64,000 nucleotides of DNA from Brachionus plicatilis (taxonomy: Eukaryota > Rotifera > Eurotatoria > Ploima > Brachionidae). Shown here in pieces: positions 1 through 9,750 of this stretch (position 1 is its first letter; each line of letters starts with the position of its first letter). Made by a program: the position numbers and the translations under genes. The notes beneath the pieces are model-generated. The model was given only the letters and a program-made list of their open reading frames with translations, searched no databases and was not told where the DNA came from. The DNA lies in assembly GCA_010279815.1 (NCBI GenBank), contig QEOQ01000015.1, positions 248,489-312,488 of the forward strand. The letters are read 5' to 3'.

Positions 1-555
1 ATGTAAACAAAATGTTCACATTTTGGAATTGATACTCATGGTCACATTTTTTTGTGTACAATTGTTCACATTTTCTACTAGATCCGATTTTTTAATAAAC
101 AATAAATTTAAAACTTTCAGTAATTTTTTCAAAAATCAATTATTAATAAATAATATTTTCAGTGATTATAAGTAATTATTTACAAATAAATGAATTGACA
201 GTTGACAGTTGAACTAGCCTGTAGATTTACCTTGAAAAAATAAAACCAAATTAAATTTGAATAATCTTGTTTTATTTAAAAGAAAATTTATTTTAATTTT
301 AAAAATTAATATAATTTTTTGTTCATATATTATAGATGTTGCAAAACAAAAATTAGATGAAAAAAAGTCACCATCAACTTTAATATTTATTCTTATTTAC
401 GTCCTTAAATTCTTGGTCATATAAAATAAATGTACAATAAACCTATAATTTTTACAATAACTTTTTTAAAAAATGTTTCTGTTAAATTTCTTTTTTAGGT
501 TAAATCTATAATTTTTTTACATATTTTAAGTTTATTTTATTTTATAAAATTTAAG
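1..555. other. AT-rich stretch upstream of the first RSPH exon, probably intron
   Basis: No coding exon is seen here. An acceptor-like AG at 554-555 ends the stretch, and the following exon opens in mid-protein, so at least the right part is probably an intron of the RSPH4A/6A gene whose earlier exons lie left of the window. Confidence 0.5.
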
Positions 556-1461
556 CTGGTAAACCATGGACTCGTTTGCCAAATGTAACACCATCTCAGA
601 TTTCAGGGGCGAGAAAAATTAGAAAGTATTTAACTGGACGTCTGGATGCTCCAGTTGTTTCATATCCACCATTCCCAGGAAACGAAGCTAGCTATTTGAG
701 AGCCCAAATTGCTAGAATAAGTGCCGGCACTCACATATCTCCAATCGGATATTACAAATTTGATGAAGAAGGTGAAGCGGAAGGTGAGGAAGACGGTGGA
801 AGAGACTCGTTCATTCAGAACGAAGAATTCGAAGGACTACCATCCCGAGAATTAATAGACACAGCTAATTGGGTGCACCATGTTTTGCACATTTTACCGC
901 AAGGTAGAACAAAATGGTGGAATCCGAGTCAGAAAGGTGACGATGATCCGGAAATTGGCGAAGAAGAAGAGGAAAAGGAAGAGCCTGATATGCCCGAGCC
1001 AGAGGTCGGTCCACAACTATTGACACCATTGACTGAAGATTTCGAAATCGATGGTCAACCAGCTTGGACTGCAAGATCTTCTTCCAATTTGGTCACTCAA
1101 TTTGCATGTGCTTACGTTCGCTCCAATTTGTGGCCTGGTGCATTCGCTTTTGGAACAGAAAAGTATCTTCTGTTAATTATTCAAGATCTTTTTTGAATAA
1201 GATTTTGTTTTTTAAAGGAAATTCGAGAATATCTATGTGGGTTGGGGTCAAAAGTATTCTGTGGACAATTTGAATCCAGTGTTGCCACCATTGCCGCAGT
1301 CAGAATATGTGAGCGGACCAGAGATAACTGAAACAGAGGATCCGACTGTTTTGCAAGAAGAAGCGCTAAAGAAAGCTCAAGAAACTAGTGGTGATGGCGA
1401 AGAAGAGCAAAGTGATGAGGATAAAGTTGAAGCCGATGAAGATGAAGACGACGAGGATTAA
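556..1461 (+). CDS. RSPH4A: Radial spoke head protein 4A/6A-like, C-terminal part (two exons)
   Basis: Subunit of the axonemal radial spoke head, which passes mechanical signals between the central pair and dynein arms in motile cilia. Exons are 556-1162 and 1218-1461, with a 55-nt GT..AG intron; the joined frame gives 282 residues and a stop. Family hallmarks are [56 protein letters not shown] and, across the splice, [11 protein letters not shown], followed by SGPEIT and a very acidic tail. Human RSPH4A/6A have over 700 residues, so this is only the C-terminal third or so; the first exon opens in mid-codon after a splice acceptor and the 5' exons lie outside the window. RSPH4A and RSPH6A cannot be separated here, since the split is vertebrate-specific. 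Recognition of the family is firm. Confidence 0.93.
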
Positions 1462-1902
1462 GTAAAACCTATTAAAAATTTGTTTTTATAATTTTTTTTT
1501 ATTTAAAAAAATAAAAATTTTAATAAATCACTTTAAATTACAACCAATATCTTAAGCTGTCATTCTTAAAAATTTTAATATTTTAATAAAAATAAAAATT
1601 TTTTGTTGTCCAAGTTAATTCTGAATTTTGCTTTTCGACTTGCCTTTTGACCATATTAGATAAAGAATAAAATAATAATAAACAAAATAAAAATTGACTA
1701 CAGTGGTGTTACGATAACTGTATTTTAATATATTTTGAGTAAAATATCGTAAATTTACGAAAATTTACGTAAAATTACGAAAGTAAAATTAAGTAAATTT
1801 ACTGAATTTTAAGAATGACGCTAATAAAACGCCAGTATATGTATTATCAATCAAAATATCTGAGCCAAATATTAGAAATTAAAAGTAAAAATTTTATTAA
1901 GT
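1462..1902. other. Intergenic AT-rich stretch with ACGTAA motifs
   Basis: This is the 3' flank of the radial-spoke gene. AATAAA-type signals occur shortly after the stop, and around 1750-1800 there is a cluster of TTACG/ACGTAA motifs like those at 3060 and 50520. I see no gene. Confidence 0.4.
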
Positions 1903-1904
1903 TA

Positions 1905-2618
1905 CAGTAGTTTCCGGTTAAAAGAAACTCCAATTAGCACCAAAAAAAATTTTTTATATCCGAAGATTTCTTGTAAACGAATTAAGCTTTTTTACAAAAA
2001 TTTTTATTCAAAAACAAATTTAATTCAAGTTTAATTTAACTACATTTCTCATTTAACAGATAAAAACAATACAAAAGTTATTATAAAAAAAATTGCTAAT
2101 TTTTAATTGTTTAAGATTATTAAGGATTAATTCATTAACTTGATTCACTACCTCATTCAAACTATTGAAATTCGAAACTCCATGACTACCGAAATAGAAT
2201 CGGGTGCTATCTAAATAACTCTTAACGTTATTTTTTGTGTACGTAACTGTTGATGGATCAATCGAAAAGAATTCGGCAACTGATTTTTTGTCTTTTCCTT
2301 TCGCTAATTGGTCCAAAATTTCAATTCTCCTCTCTAAACTAATAGCTGTTCGTTGATTAGTGTTGGTATTTTTAGAACCGCCCATTGTTTTTTTATTCAT
2401 TTTTTTTTTCGAATATGACTTTTCTCATATACAACTAAATTTTAATGGCGCGTGAGTAAATTGTATTTCAAAAAAAATTTATTGTAAACAAAAATTGACT
2501 GTAAGCGAATTTTTTATAAGCAGTTAGAAATACATTGAAAGCATCGTAAAAGTTTATGTCCTCGCAAAAAAATTTGCTATAGCCGAAATTTTCTTATATC
2601 CGTGTTTATTATAACCGG
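1905..2618 (-). mobile_element. Decayed pogo/Tigger-like DNA transposon
   Basis: The left end is TA followed by CAGTAGTTTCCGGTTA, matching pogo-type ends. The right end reads TTATAACCGG, the reverse complement of the inner part of that terminus, and then breaks off where a copied gene fragment begins. The only coding sequence left is the N-terminal DNA-binding part of a CENP-B/Tigger-like transposase on the minus strand (2053-2400); the DDE catalytic domain is missing. It is therefore an internally deleted, non-autonomous element. Confidence 0.65.
2053..2400 (-). pseudogene. Transposase N-terminal HTH fragment (pogo/CENP-B type)
   Basis: The frame has 115 codons. Residues about 20-60 contain SLERRIEILDQLAKGKDKKS, then a VAEFFSIDPSTVTYTKNN stretch, which is the helix-turn-helix of CENP-B/psq/Tigger transposases (usual form: EEKIEIL, then VAEEFGISKSTV). 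After about residue 75 the sequence is low-complexity and matches nothing I know. The DDE domain is absent, so this is a remnant. Its place inside matching transposon ends supports the call. Confidence 0.65.
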
Positions 2619-2711
2619 ATATTCTATTTAAGCAACAGAAAACTGCTAATGTATGGCAAAACGAAACAGATCTTTCTTTCGAACACAACAAGCCAAATTC
2701 CATTGATGCTT
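2618..2711 (+). pseudogene. 94-bp duplicated fragment of the DUF1399 gene
   Basis: This stretch matches 4589-4682 inside the downstream DUF1399 gene with only two mismatches that I can count. It starts exactly where the pogo element breaks off, so the shared GATATT may be a junction homology. It has no start and no splice context, and is a captured or misrepaired gene piece rather than an exon. Confidence 0.85.
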
Positions 2712-3099
2712 TACAATTGATTTAATAATAAACTCGCAATTTTTTTAGATTTTTTGATTTTAAGATTTTTTTTCTTCTCTCAAAAATGTAAAAATATAAA
2801 AATGTACAATAAATAACATTTTGCCACTTTTTTCCGGAGTTTCGCTTGTTAAAGATTGGAAAGTGCTTTCAAAATAAGTTTCATCTATTAAGAGAAAATT
2901 TAGAGATGTTCCTTGGTTTAATTTTTTCTTTTTCATTTTATTGTATAAAAAATTTTAATTTTATTAATTAATTTGCTATTATTTTGCAAGATAAATGTTA
3001 TGATCAAATAAATTTAAATTTTTTGGTGTTTACAGAAACAAAAATGCTTCTATATAAGCTTACGTAAAATTACGTAAAATGATGTAATCTTACCCATTA
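2712..3099. other. AT-rich spacer
   Basis: No gene is seen. TTACGTAAA motifs lie around 3060-3080, just before the MITE. Confidence 0.3.
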
Positions 3100-3101
3100 T
3101 A

Positions 3102-3713
3102 CAGTATGTTGCAAAAGTTTAGAAATTGACTGTTTTAATTATCTTAAATTGTTTATTTGTTGTATTTTACGAAAAATTGAGTGCAAAAGAAAAATAATAA
3201 AAGTACTAATTTGTAGAATTTTTTTATCTCAAATTTTCAGCAGAACCACAATCTACCATTTTTGTGGGCTAGACACATTTTTTTCACCCATTTTTTGCCA
3301 AATTAAAGATTTTTTGGTAATGTTATTTAGAGACCAAGTGAGGAGTTGGAGAGTTTTTAAATTAAACAGTTAAAGAGCAAAATTTGCTCATAATTAAAAG
3401 TTATTTAAGAATTAATCATAAAGGTGTGAAAAAAGGTAGCAATGGTTGCTAAAACTTTTGAATTACCCGAATTTCTAAACTTTTGCACCGAGTTTTATTT
3501 TTTATTTTTTAGGGGAAGTTTTTTCATTGTAAATATTTAAAAGTTAATTATATTTTTATTCCGAGTGTCATATATCAAATTGTAGAGAAAAAAAAATTCT
3601 ACATATTAGTGCTTTTATTTTTTTTCTTTTGCACTCAATATTTCGTAAAATACAACAAATAAACAATTTAAGATAATTAAAACAGTCAATTTCTAAACTT
3701 TTGCAACATACTG
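3102..3713. mobile_element. MITE with about 120-bp inverted ends (Tc1/mariner-like)
   Basis: The element starts TA-CAGTATGTTGCAAAAGTT and ends with the reverse complement AACTTTTGCAACATACTG-TA. The inverted ends stay almost identical for about 120 bp (roughly 3102-3225 against 3590-3713), with only a few mismatches. TA on both sides fits the TA target duplication of the Tc1/mariner superfamily. The interior of about 370 bp has no transposase, so it is non-autonomous; the open frame at 3149-3373 lies partly in the terminal repeat and is not a gene. Confidence 0.88.
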
Positions 3714-3715
3714 TA

Positions 3716-4270
3716 CAGTTTAACTTAAAACACTGTAACACTTCAAGATGTTGTGATTGTGATGTCTACGTGTGCCACTAATTGGAAAATCAAGATTCAT
3801 TTTTTTATTTTGTTTATTGTTAAATGGAAAAATCAAACTGAAACTAGAAAATTTATTTGATATTCTTATATTTGTTTTCATTGTATAGTTTAATTTATAT
3901 TTAAAAATATTAATTTTTGTTAAATTAGAGATTAAATAAATTTTTTAAACAAGATTAAATTACATTTAAATTAAAAATTGTCTCAACTAAATTTGCTGTA
4001 AGTTTTATTAAATTTTTTACTGAAAAATAAAAACCTCTTTTATTTTGAGCTTTTATTTTAAATAATGTTTTTCTGAAAAACTGTTGTTATTTTTGGAACA
4101 GAAAGCCTTTTATTTGGATTTGATTCATTTTGAACAATAAATTTAAATTCGAAAAATATACTTCATTTTTAAATTTCATAATAATTTCAAACATCTCAAT
4201 CTGAATTTCATTTTGCATTCAATTTGAGTATTTAACTCAAGTTATTTTTTAAAAATCTTTACTTTTTAAA
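3716..4270. other. AT-rich upstream region of the DUF1399 gene
   Basis: No open frame or repeat stands out. It presumably holds the promoter and 5' UTR of the next gene, but no convincing TATA box can be chosen in sequence this AT-rich. Confidence 0.3.
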
Positions 4271-6940
4271 ATGCTTAAACATTGGAAAGATATCCACTTT
4301 TCTTTAGACTTAATTCGATCAGCTGTAAATCTTCAAGATTTTTTAAAGCTGATTGATGAGACAAGATTTTCAAAATCAGATATCAAAAAAGCCATTTACA
4401 GGTATGAAAAATTCTGGTTGCCTTTGTGTGCTAAAATGTCCGAGGATAAATTCGACTTGTTCGAATACTATCCTCCATTAGATGTGGCTTGGATATGGCA
4501 TTGTCATTTACTTTCTCCAACCGAATACAAAAAAGATTTGGAAAATAATTTTGGAAAAATTTTTCCTCATTCATGTCTTAGCTACAATGATATTCTATTT
4601 AAGCAACAGAAAACTGCTAATGTATGGCAAAACGCAACAGGTCTTTCTTTCGAACACAACAAGCCAAATTCCATTGATGCTTCATATAAACAATTCAAAT
4701 CAAAATTTTCCTATGATTTAATTGAATCAAGTGAACGTCAAAAGAGTTTCTATTACCAAGTATTTCTTCCACACTACCGTTCATCAAAATTCCTAAAATT
4801 AGCTCTTGACCGCTACAAAAAATTTCTATTTTTAAAAAAACAAAATCCAGAATTGTTTATTGTACCATGCTATGCAATTGATATAATTTGGCATTCACAT
4901 CAACTTCATCCAATTGAATACAATAAAGATTGCCTAAAAATAATGGGCAAAATATTTCCGCATGATGACTCAGTAAATGATCGGTCAGAGGGCTCAAAAC
5001 TTGTCAATTCATTCTCTCAAACTATGCAATTGTGGAAAAGCACTTTTAAAGAGGAGTTTTTCTTTTCGGGCGGGATGTACAGAGGGCCCGTGCCAAATGA
5101 AAGTGAATATGTAAAAAGTGACGATTTAAAATTGGATAATTATTTCGATCGCGTGTTCCTTTTACTCATTGATGAATTAAGCTTTGAAAATGAAAAGATA
5201 GCTGTTAACATCAGTTTATTAATGGAAAAAATCGAGTCAAAAGAATCAACTCCATCAAAATCAAATCATATCAAATCAAGAGAAATTTTAATAAATGAGC
5301 TTGAAAAAAAATTTGGAATTGAATTAAACGAAAACGAATATAATAATTTTAAGCTAATATTTAAGCTGAAGAAAGAGAATATAATCGAGAAATTAATTGA
5401 TATTTTTGAATATGGACCAAACCACGAAAACGGCATTGACAGCATTCATTTAGAAACACCTTTTGTGCACAATAAGCTAAGTCAAGAGATAAAGTTTCGA
5501 TTAAAGTTAAAAAATTTATTTTTGCCAGGTTGCCTAAAGTATACAGTAATGAATACTAATAAACAATTAACTTCCATTAAGTTTAATTTTATTAAAAGAG
5601 ATTTTGAGCAAGTAAACATGTTAGATATTATTGATCAATACAAGTCATTTGATTTGAAAGATAGAATTAAAAACGAAAATAATTTTCAAGGCTTAAAAGC
5701 TTGCCATGAGCTAAAAGTTGGGAAAAACTTAATAACAATTTACAATGCCGAAATCTTGCACATTCCCAGATTAAAATGGTCAAGTATAAGACTTTTATAT
5801 AATGGTGGTTGCGTTGCATCGGCTCATTTAATTGATTCAAGTCAACTGCCATCAGCGGCCCAAGTCGAATCTTCTTTTGTCAATCTTTTGTCTTCTTTTC
5901 GTGCAAAGCTCTTTGAGAATGAAAGAGCTTTGCTTTTTCGAGATAGGGCAGGTGATTTCGCAATAATAAAAGCAATTTGGTTGGGAAAAAAAAAGGGAAC
6001 ACTTGGTCACTTGGCTGTCACTATTTTTCAATTAAATAACAAACCAACAATTAACTTAAAGGTCTATGTTCTTTATCAAAGTTTCGAATTTATTCTATCA
6101 GGATTGAAGGTGCATTTATCGTTCATTAATGGATATGTAAACTTAAAAATGATTGAAAATGTGTGCAATGATGATTTTGAAAGAGTTTTATGTATTTCAT
6201 TGGGCATCAGTTTATTACATGTTTTATTACAACCCAAGCCATACTTAACAATTGATAAAACTGAACTTAAATTGGAAGAAGATCTTGCGCCTTATAAACG
6301 TAGAATGTGTCCTATTAAATTGATAGATATCAACCAATTTTCTTTGCTTGATATTATTGGTTATTATGATTTAATTCAACAGGATAATTTTAGGGGTATG
6401 GCTTTAAGCAGAAAGAAGCGTTCAAATTTTCATCAATGGATTGATCTCCGTATTGAAGCATATAATTTTCTGACGCATTCGAATAATAATTTGATGGAAT
6501 GTGATGCACTTGACGGAAACGGATGTGATACTTGTGAAGGAAATGGAGCTTGCGATGGTGGAGGAGGATGCGGTGGTGGAGGATGTGGAGCTTGTGGTGG
6601 TGGAGGATGTGGCAGTGGTGGAGGAGGATTTGGTGGTGGAGGATGTGGCAGTGGTGGAGGAGGATTTGGTGGTGGAGGATGTGGCGGTGGTGGAGGAGGA
6701 TGTGGCGGTGGTGGAGGAGGATTTGGTGGTGGAGGAGGATTTGGTGGTGGAGGATGTGGCGGTGGAGGAGGATTTGGTGGTGGAGGATGTGGCGGTGGTG
6801 GAGGAGGATTTGGTGGTGGAGGAGGAGGAGGTGGATGTGGTGGTGGAGGAGGTGGATGTGATGGTGGAGGAGGAGGAGGTGGTGGATGTGGAGGTGGAGG
6901 AGGAGGTGGCGGTGGTGGATGTGGTGGTGGCGGTTGTTGA
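4271..6940 (+). CDS. DUF1399 glycine-rich domain-containing protein (GRDP-like)
   Basis: Single-exon gene of 889 codons. Two copies of the DUF1399 signature are visible: around residues 73-90 (DVAWIWHCHLLSPTEY) and around 205-225 (AIDIIWHSHQLHPIEY), each with the WHxHxL core and a Y/D partner. The middle, about 290-740, is ordinary globular sequence I cannot assign. From about residue 750 the protein turns into an almost pure glycine/cysteine tail of GGGGC and GGGGF units running to the stop. This is the architecture of glycine-rich domain proteins known from plants, fungi and some invertebrates; in plants they are linked to stress and development, but the biochemistry is unsettled, so I give no function. 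The ATG at 4271 is the first in frame and follows AT-rich sequence without a splice acceptor. Confidence 0.88.
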   Translation: MLKHWKDIHFSLDLIRSAVNLQDFLKLIDETRFSKSDIKKAIYRYEKFWLPLCAKMSEDKFDLFEYYPPLDVAWIWHCHLLSPTEYKKDLENNFGKIFPHSCLSYNDILFKQQKTANVWQNATGLSFEHNKPNSIDASYKQFKSKFSYDLIESSERQKSFYYQVFLPHYRSSKFLKLALDRYKKFLFLKKQNPELFIVPCYAIDIIWHSHQLHPIEYNKDCLKIMGKIFPHDDSVNDRSEGSKLVNSFSQTMQLWKSTFKEEFFFSGGMYRGPVPNESEYVKSDDLKLDNYFDRVFLLLIDELSFENEKIAVNISLLMEKIESKESTPSKSNHIKSREILINELEKKFGIELNENEYNNFKLIFKLKKENIIEKLIDIFEYGPNHENGIDSIHLETPFVHNKLSQEIKFRLKLKNLFLPGCLKYTVMNTNKQLTSIKFNFIKRDFEQVNMLDIIDQYKSFDLKDRIKNENNFQGLKACHELKVGKNLITIYNAEILHIPRLKWSSIRLLYNGGCVASAHLIDSSQLPSAAQVESSFVNLLSSFRAKLFENERALLFRDRAGDFAIIKAIWLGKKKGTLGHLAVTIFQLNNKPTINLKVYVLYQSFEFILSGLKVHLSFINGYVNLKMIENVCNDDFERVLCISLGISLLHVLLQPKPYLTIDKTELKLEEDLAPYKRRMCPIKLIDINQFSLLDIIGYYDLIQQDNFRGMALSRKKRSNFHQWIDLRIEAYNFLTHSNNNLMECDALDGNGCDTCEGNGACDGGGGCGGGGCGACGGGGCGSGGGGFGGGGCGSGGGGFGGGGCGGGGGGCGGGGGGFGGGGGFGGGGCGGGGGFGGGGCGGGGGGFGGGGGGGGCGGGGGGCDGGGGGGGGCGGGGGGGGGGCGGGGC
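6547..6938 (+). repeat. GGT/GGA low-complexity tract coding the Gly/Cys tail
   Basis: About 390 bp of GGTGGT/GGAGGA triplets with interspersed TGT and TTT codons. It is strongly G-rich on the coding strand and stands out from the AT-rich surroundings. All three forward frames are nearly open, which is a by-product of the repeat. Such G-rich tracts are prone to slippage and could form quadruplexes; copy number may vary between individuals and in assemblies. Confidence 0.9.
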
Positions 6941-7459
6941 TTTTATTTTAAAATAATTAAAAAGTAAACAATTCGTTTTTAAAAGAATGAACTCTTTTTA
7001 ATTTGGCTGAAAGGTATTAAAAATTCAAAAATATCAAAATTTAAAGAATAAAATTTTAATTTTTAAATAAACTTTCTTAATCAATCTAGGAATTATTTTG
7101 AAGATTGAAAAGCGTAATTTTAAGCTTGTATGATTCTAAATTTTTTTAACAGTAATCTTTATTTCTCTTTTGTTAATCAATAATTTGGAAAGACTAGTAA
7201 ATGCAATCCAAAATGGGTAATAATTTTAAAAATAAATTTAAAACATTAAAAATTCAAAACGATATTAAAAGATATTTAAAGTTATTTCCTTTCATTCTAG
7301 TATTCTAATTTAACATTTAAATATGTAATTTCATGCAAAATCATATTTCACAAAAATGTCAGATTTTTATAATTATTTTCTTCTTTGGTTTTGTTAAATT
7401 CAGTATAAAATGATAAAAAGAACAGAAAAAAATAACTTTTTTTCTAAAGTTATTCAATT
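6941..7459. other. 3' flank of the DUF1399 gene
   Basis: AT-rich sequence with several AATAAA-like hexamers. I see no gene. Confidence 0.3.
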
Positions 7460-8135
7460 AAATGCAACATAGTGCAACATTCAAAGTTGGGCAAATTCAA
7501 GTTTCAGATCAAGATAAAAAGATCAAAATGTAAAATGTAATATTTTTTTTAATAAAAGAGAAAAATTTTTTTTTCCTTAGCAATTACTTTAAGTTTATTT
7601 TAAATGTCCCTTTTTATTGAACTTAAATTTTTTAATTGATTTGAATATCTAAAGACAAAAAATTTAATTTTTTAAAATTAATAATTTGTTTAAGTAAAAA
7701 AATAAAATTATTTCAGTTTGAATGAATGAATATAAAAGCTATGAATTTCTGAATTAACTAAACTTGAATTATTTAAATTATTGATTGTTTTTGTTTAATA
7801 AATTAGAGATCAATCATTTCGATATTAATTTGAAAATGAACCATTATTAGACATAACATGTCCAGTAATTTTTAATTTTTAATTTTTTAAAATTATCAAA
7901 ATTATTAGATTAATTAAGTTTTAAAATTTTAAATGATCGTTTTGATCTTAAAATTTGATCTGAAACTTCAATTTTCCCAAAGATGCATAAAATATCAAGG
8001 TCTTATAAATTTGCTGAGTTTAGCATAAATTAATTTCAAAACAATCGAGCGTAGTTCATTTTGCAGAGATTTTGCACATCATTAGCAGACTTTTACAGTT
8101 GATGCAACTTTGAATGTTGCACCATTCTGCATTCA
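7460..8135. repeat. Foldback repeat, member of a dispersed family
   Basis: The left end has TAGTGCAACATTCAAAGTTG and, further in, AGTTTCAGATCAAG. The right end carries the reverse complements (TTTGATCTGAAACTT at about 7957 and CAACTTTGAATGTTGCACCA at about 8105), separated by an extra 100 bp or so. The interior at about 7620-7940 resembles 48950-49230 and its inverted copy at 56040-56300, sharing ATTATTAGACATAACATGTC and the following sequence. It is thus one of at least three copies of an unnamed repeat. Confidence 0.55.
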
Positions 8136-8197
8136 CATAATTAATTTTAAACTTTTAGAAAAAAAGCAATTTAACTTTTTTAAACTTTGTTCTGTTA

Positions 8198-8410
8198 GGG
8201 TTAGGGTCAGGGTACTCTATTAATTAATTATAATTAATAAAATATGGCAAATTTTTACATTTTTTGATTTTCATATATTATTTTTAATTTTGCATTTTCA
8301 AAAGTTTTTTTTTTAATTTCCTAAAATATTGCACAAAAAATAGGAGAAATTTTAAAAATATGAAAATCTAATTTTAAATTTGCCATTTATTAATAGACCC
8401 CGGGCAGTGA
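8198..8410. repeat. Small foldback repeat next to a TTAGGG-like motif
   Basis: The left arm GGGTACTCTATTAATTAA plus ATGGCAAATTTTTACA faces a right arm reading AAATTTGCCATTTATTAATA and then GACCCCGGG. The arms pair imperfectly over about 70 bp. TTAGGGTTAGGGTCAGGG at the left edge looks telomeric but is only two perfect units and adjoins the repeat end. Confidence 0.5.
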
Positions 8411-9750
8411 AAAAGCCATTGGACTCTTATAATAATATAAATGTAAACAAATAATAATTTGAAAAAAATATATGTTATTTTCGAAGTATTGGGTTCAGTT
8501 ATGGCATTAACTTTTTTAGTTTCATCTTCATTTCCATTGGATTTGCTAAATAATTTTTGTTCGTGATCATATTATAATTTCTAGATTTCAATTTCAATCA
8601 TTTTATGTTCAAGAAAAATAAATTAAGAATTTATCATGCTATAGAAAATTAAACATCAATAAAAATTTAAAAAAGAAAATTACGAAAAAAAAATTTTTTG
8701 ATTTTTAATTTTCAATGATGAAATTAGAAATAAAGATAAAAATGAAATTGATTTCTATCTTACTCCAAAATAAATAAAATATGAATCTATCCATATTGGT
8801 TTTTAAAATAAAATTGTTATGTGACTTGTAATTGATTTATTGAAATTTTTAATTTATCTTTAATTTTATTTTAAAAAACTTGTAAAAATTTTAAAATTAA
8901 TTGTCAATAATAAAAAAATAAGCTATTGTTATGTTTGTTTTGAAATAATTTTACCTGCTCCGGTTCTAATTGAACAAAAATTAATTTTAAGTTTTATTTA
9001 AAAAAAGACTAACTCATCTCTAAAAATTACCTTTTCTAAAGACTTCGAAAATGAGTTGACAAAATTATTGAATTTGAATTGATTGTTGATATTTTTTCTA
9101 TTTTCAAGCTAGATTTTGGTCAATATGACAAAAATTTTCTGCAAAAGAAAAATTCTGATCAATTTTGTTTTTCAATTTAAAAATAAAACTGCTAAAACCT
9201 TAAAATTTGTTCTCAAAAAAAATCATCAAGTGTGACCAAAAACTTTTGACTGCTAATAATCAGCCCTTATTTATTAAATAAAGTAAAAAATTAAAATTAA
9301 TTCTAAGCCTAATTCATACTATAAATGCCACACAGTGCGTATTTCTGACAACAAAATTAGAGTTCGACTCGTATCTAATTATAAAAAAATTAATAATTAA
9401 AAAATATGCAAATATAAATTTATAATTTATTTTAATAAACTATTTTCTCGAGCTCCCTTTCTCGTTTAATATCGACAAACAGATACTAAACATATTTGAA
9501 TTTTTCGCATTTTTACCCTTCAAATCTCTTGAAATATAGTTGAAAAAATAATTTTTTCATAAAAATAATATATTTATTATATTAAAAAAATATTATACTT
9601 TTATAAAAAAAAAAACGTTTTCGAACCAAATCTAATCAACATTGGGGTTAATTGCAAATATCTAGTTCACCAATTGACAAAGTAAACGGATTAAGCTTTG
9701 GCCCAGTTTTGAGTTCGGGTTCGTTTTGCATGTGTAGATGATAGGCAAAA
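8411..9750. other. Intergenic region upstream of the dynein intermediate chain
   Basis: About 1.3 kb of AT-rich sequence with many short A and T runs and frequent stops in all frames. The promoter of the following gene must lie here, but no element can be singled out. Confidence 0.35.

Noticed and set aside
3149..3373. 74-codon frame in the long-TIR MITE
   Set aside because: Starts inside the inverted terminal repeat, AT-driven composition, no transposase motif.
6501..6956. Alternative frames coding Val/Glu-rich and Trp/Arg-rich proteins in the Gly tail
   Set aside because: Shadows of the GGT/GGA repeat; the DUF1399 frame explains the sequence.
8197..8215. Interstitial telomere repeat
   Set aside because: Only two perfect TTAGGG units, and it coincides with the end of a foldback repeat.
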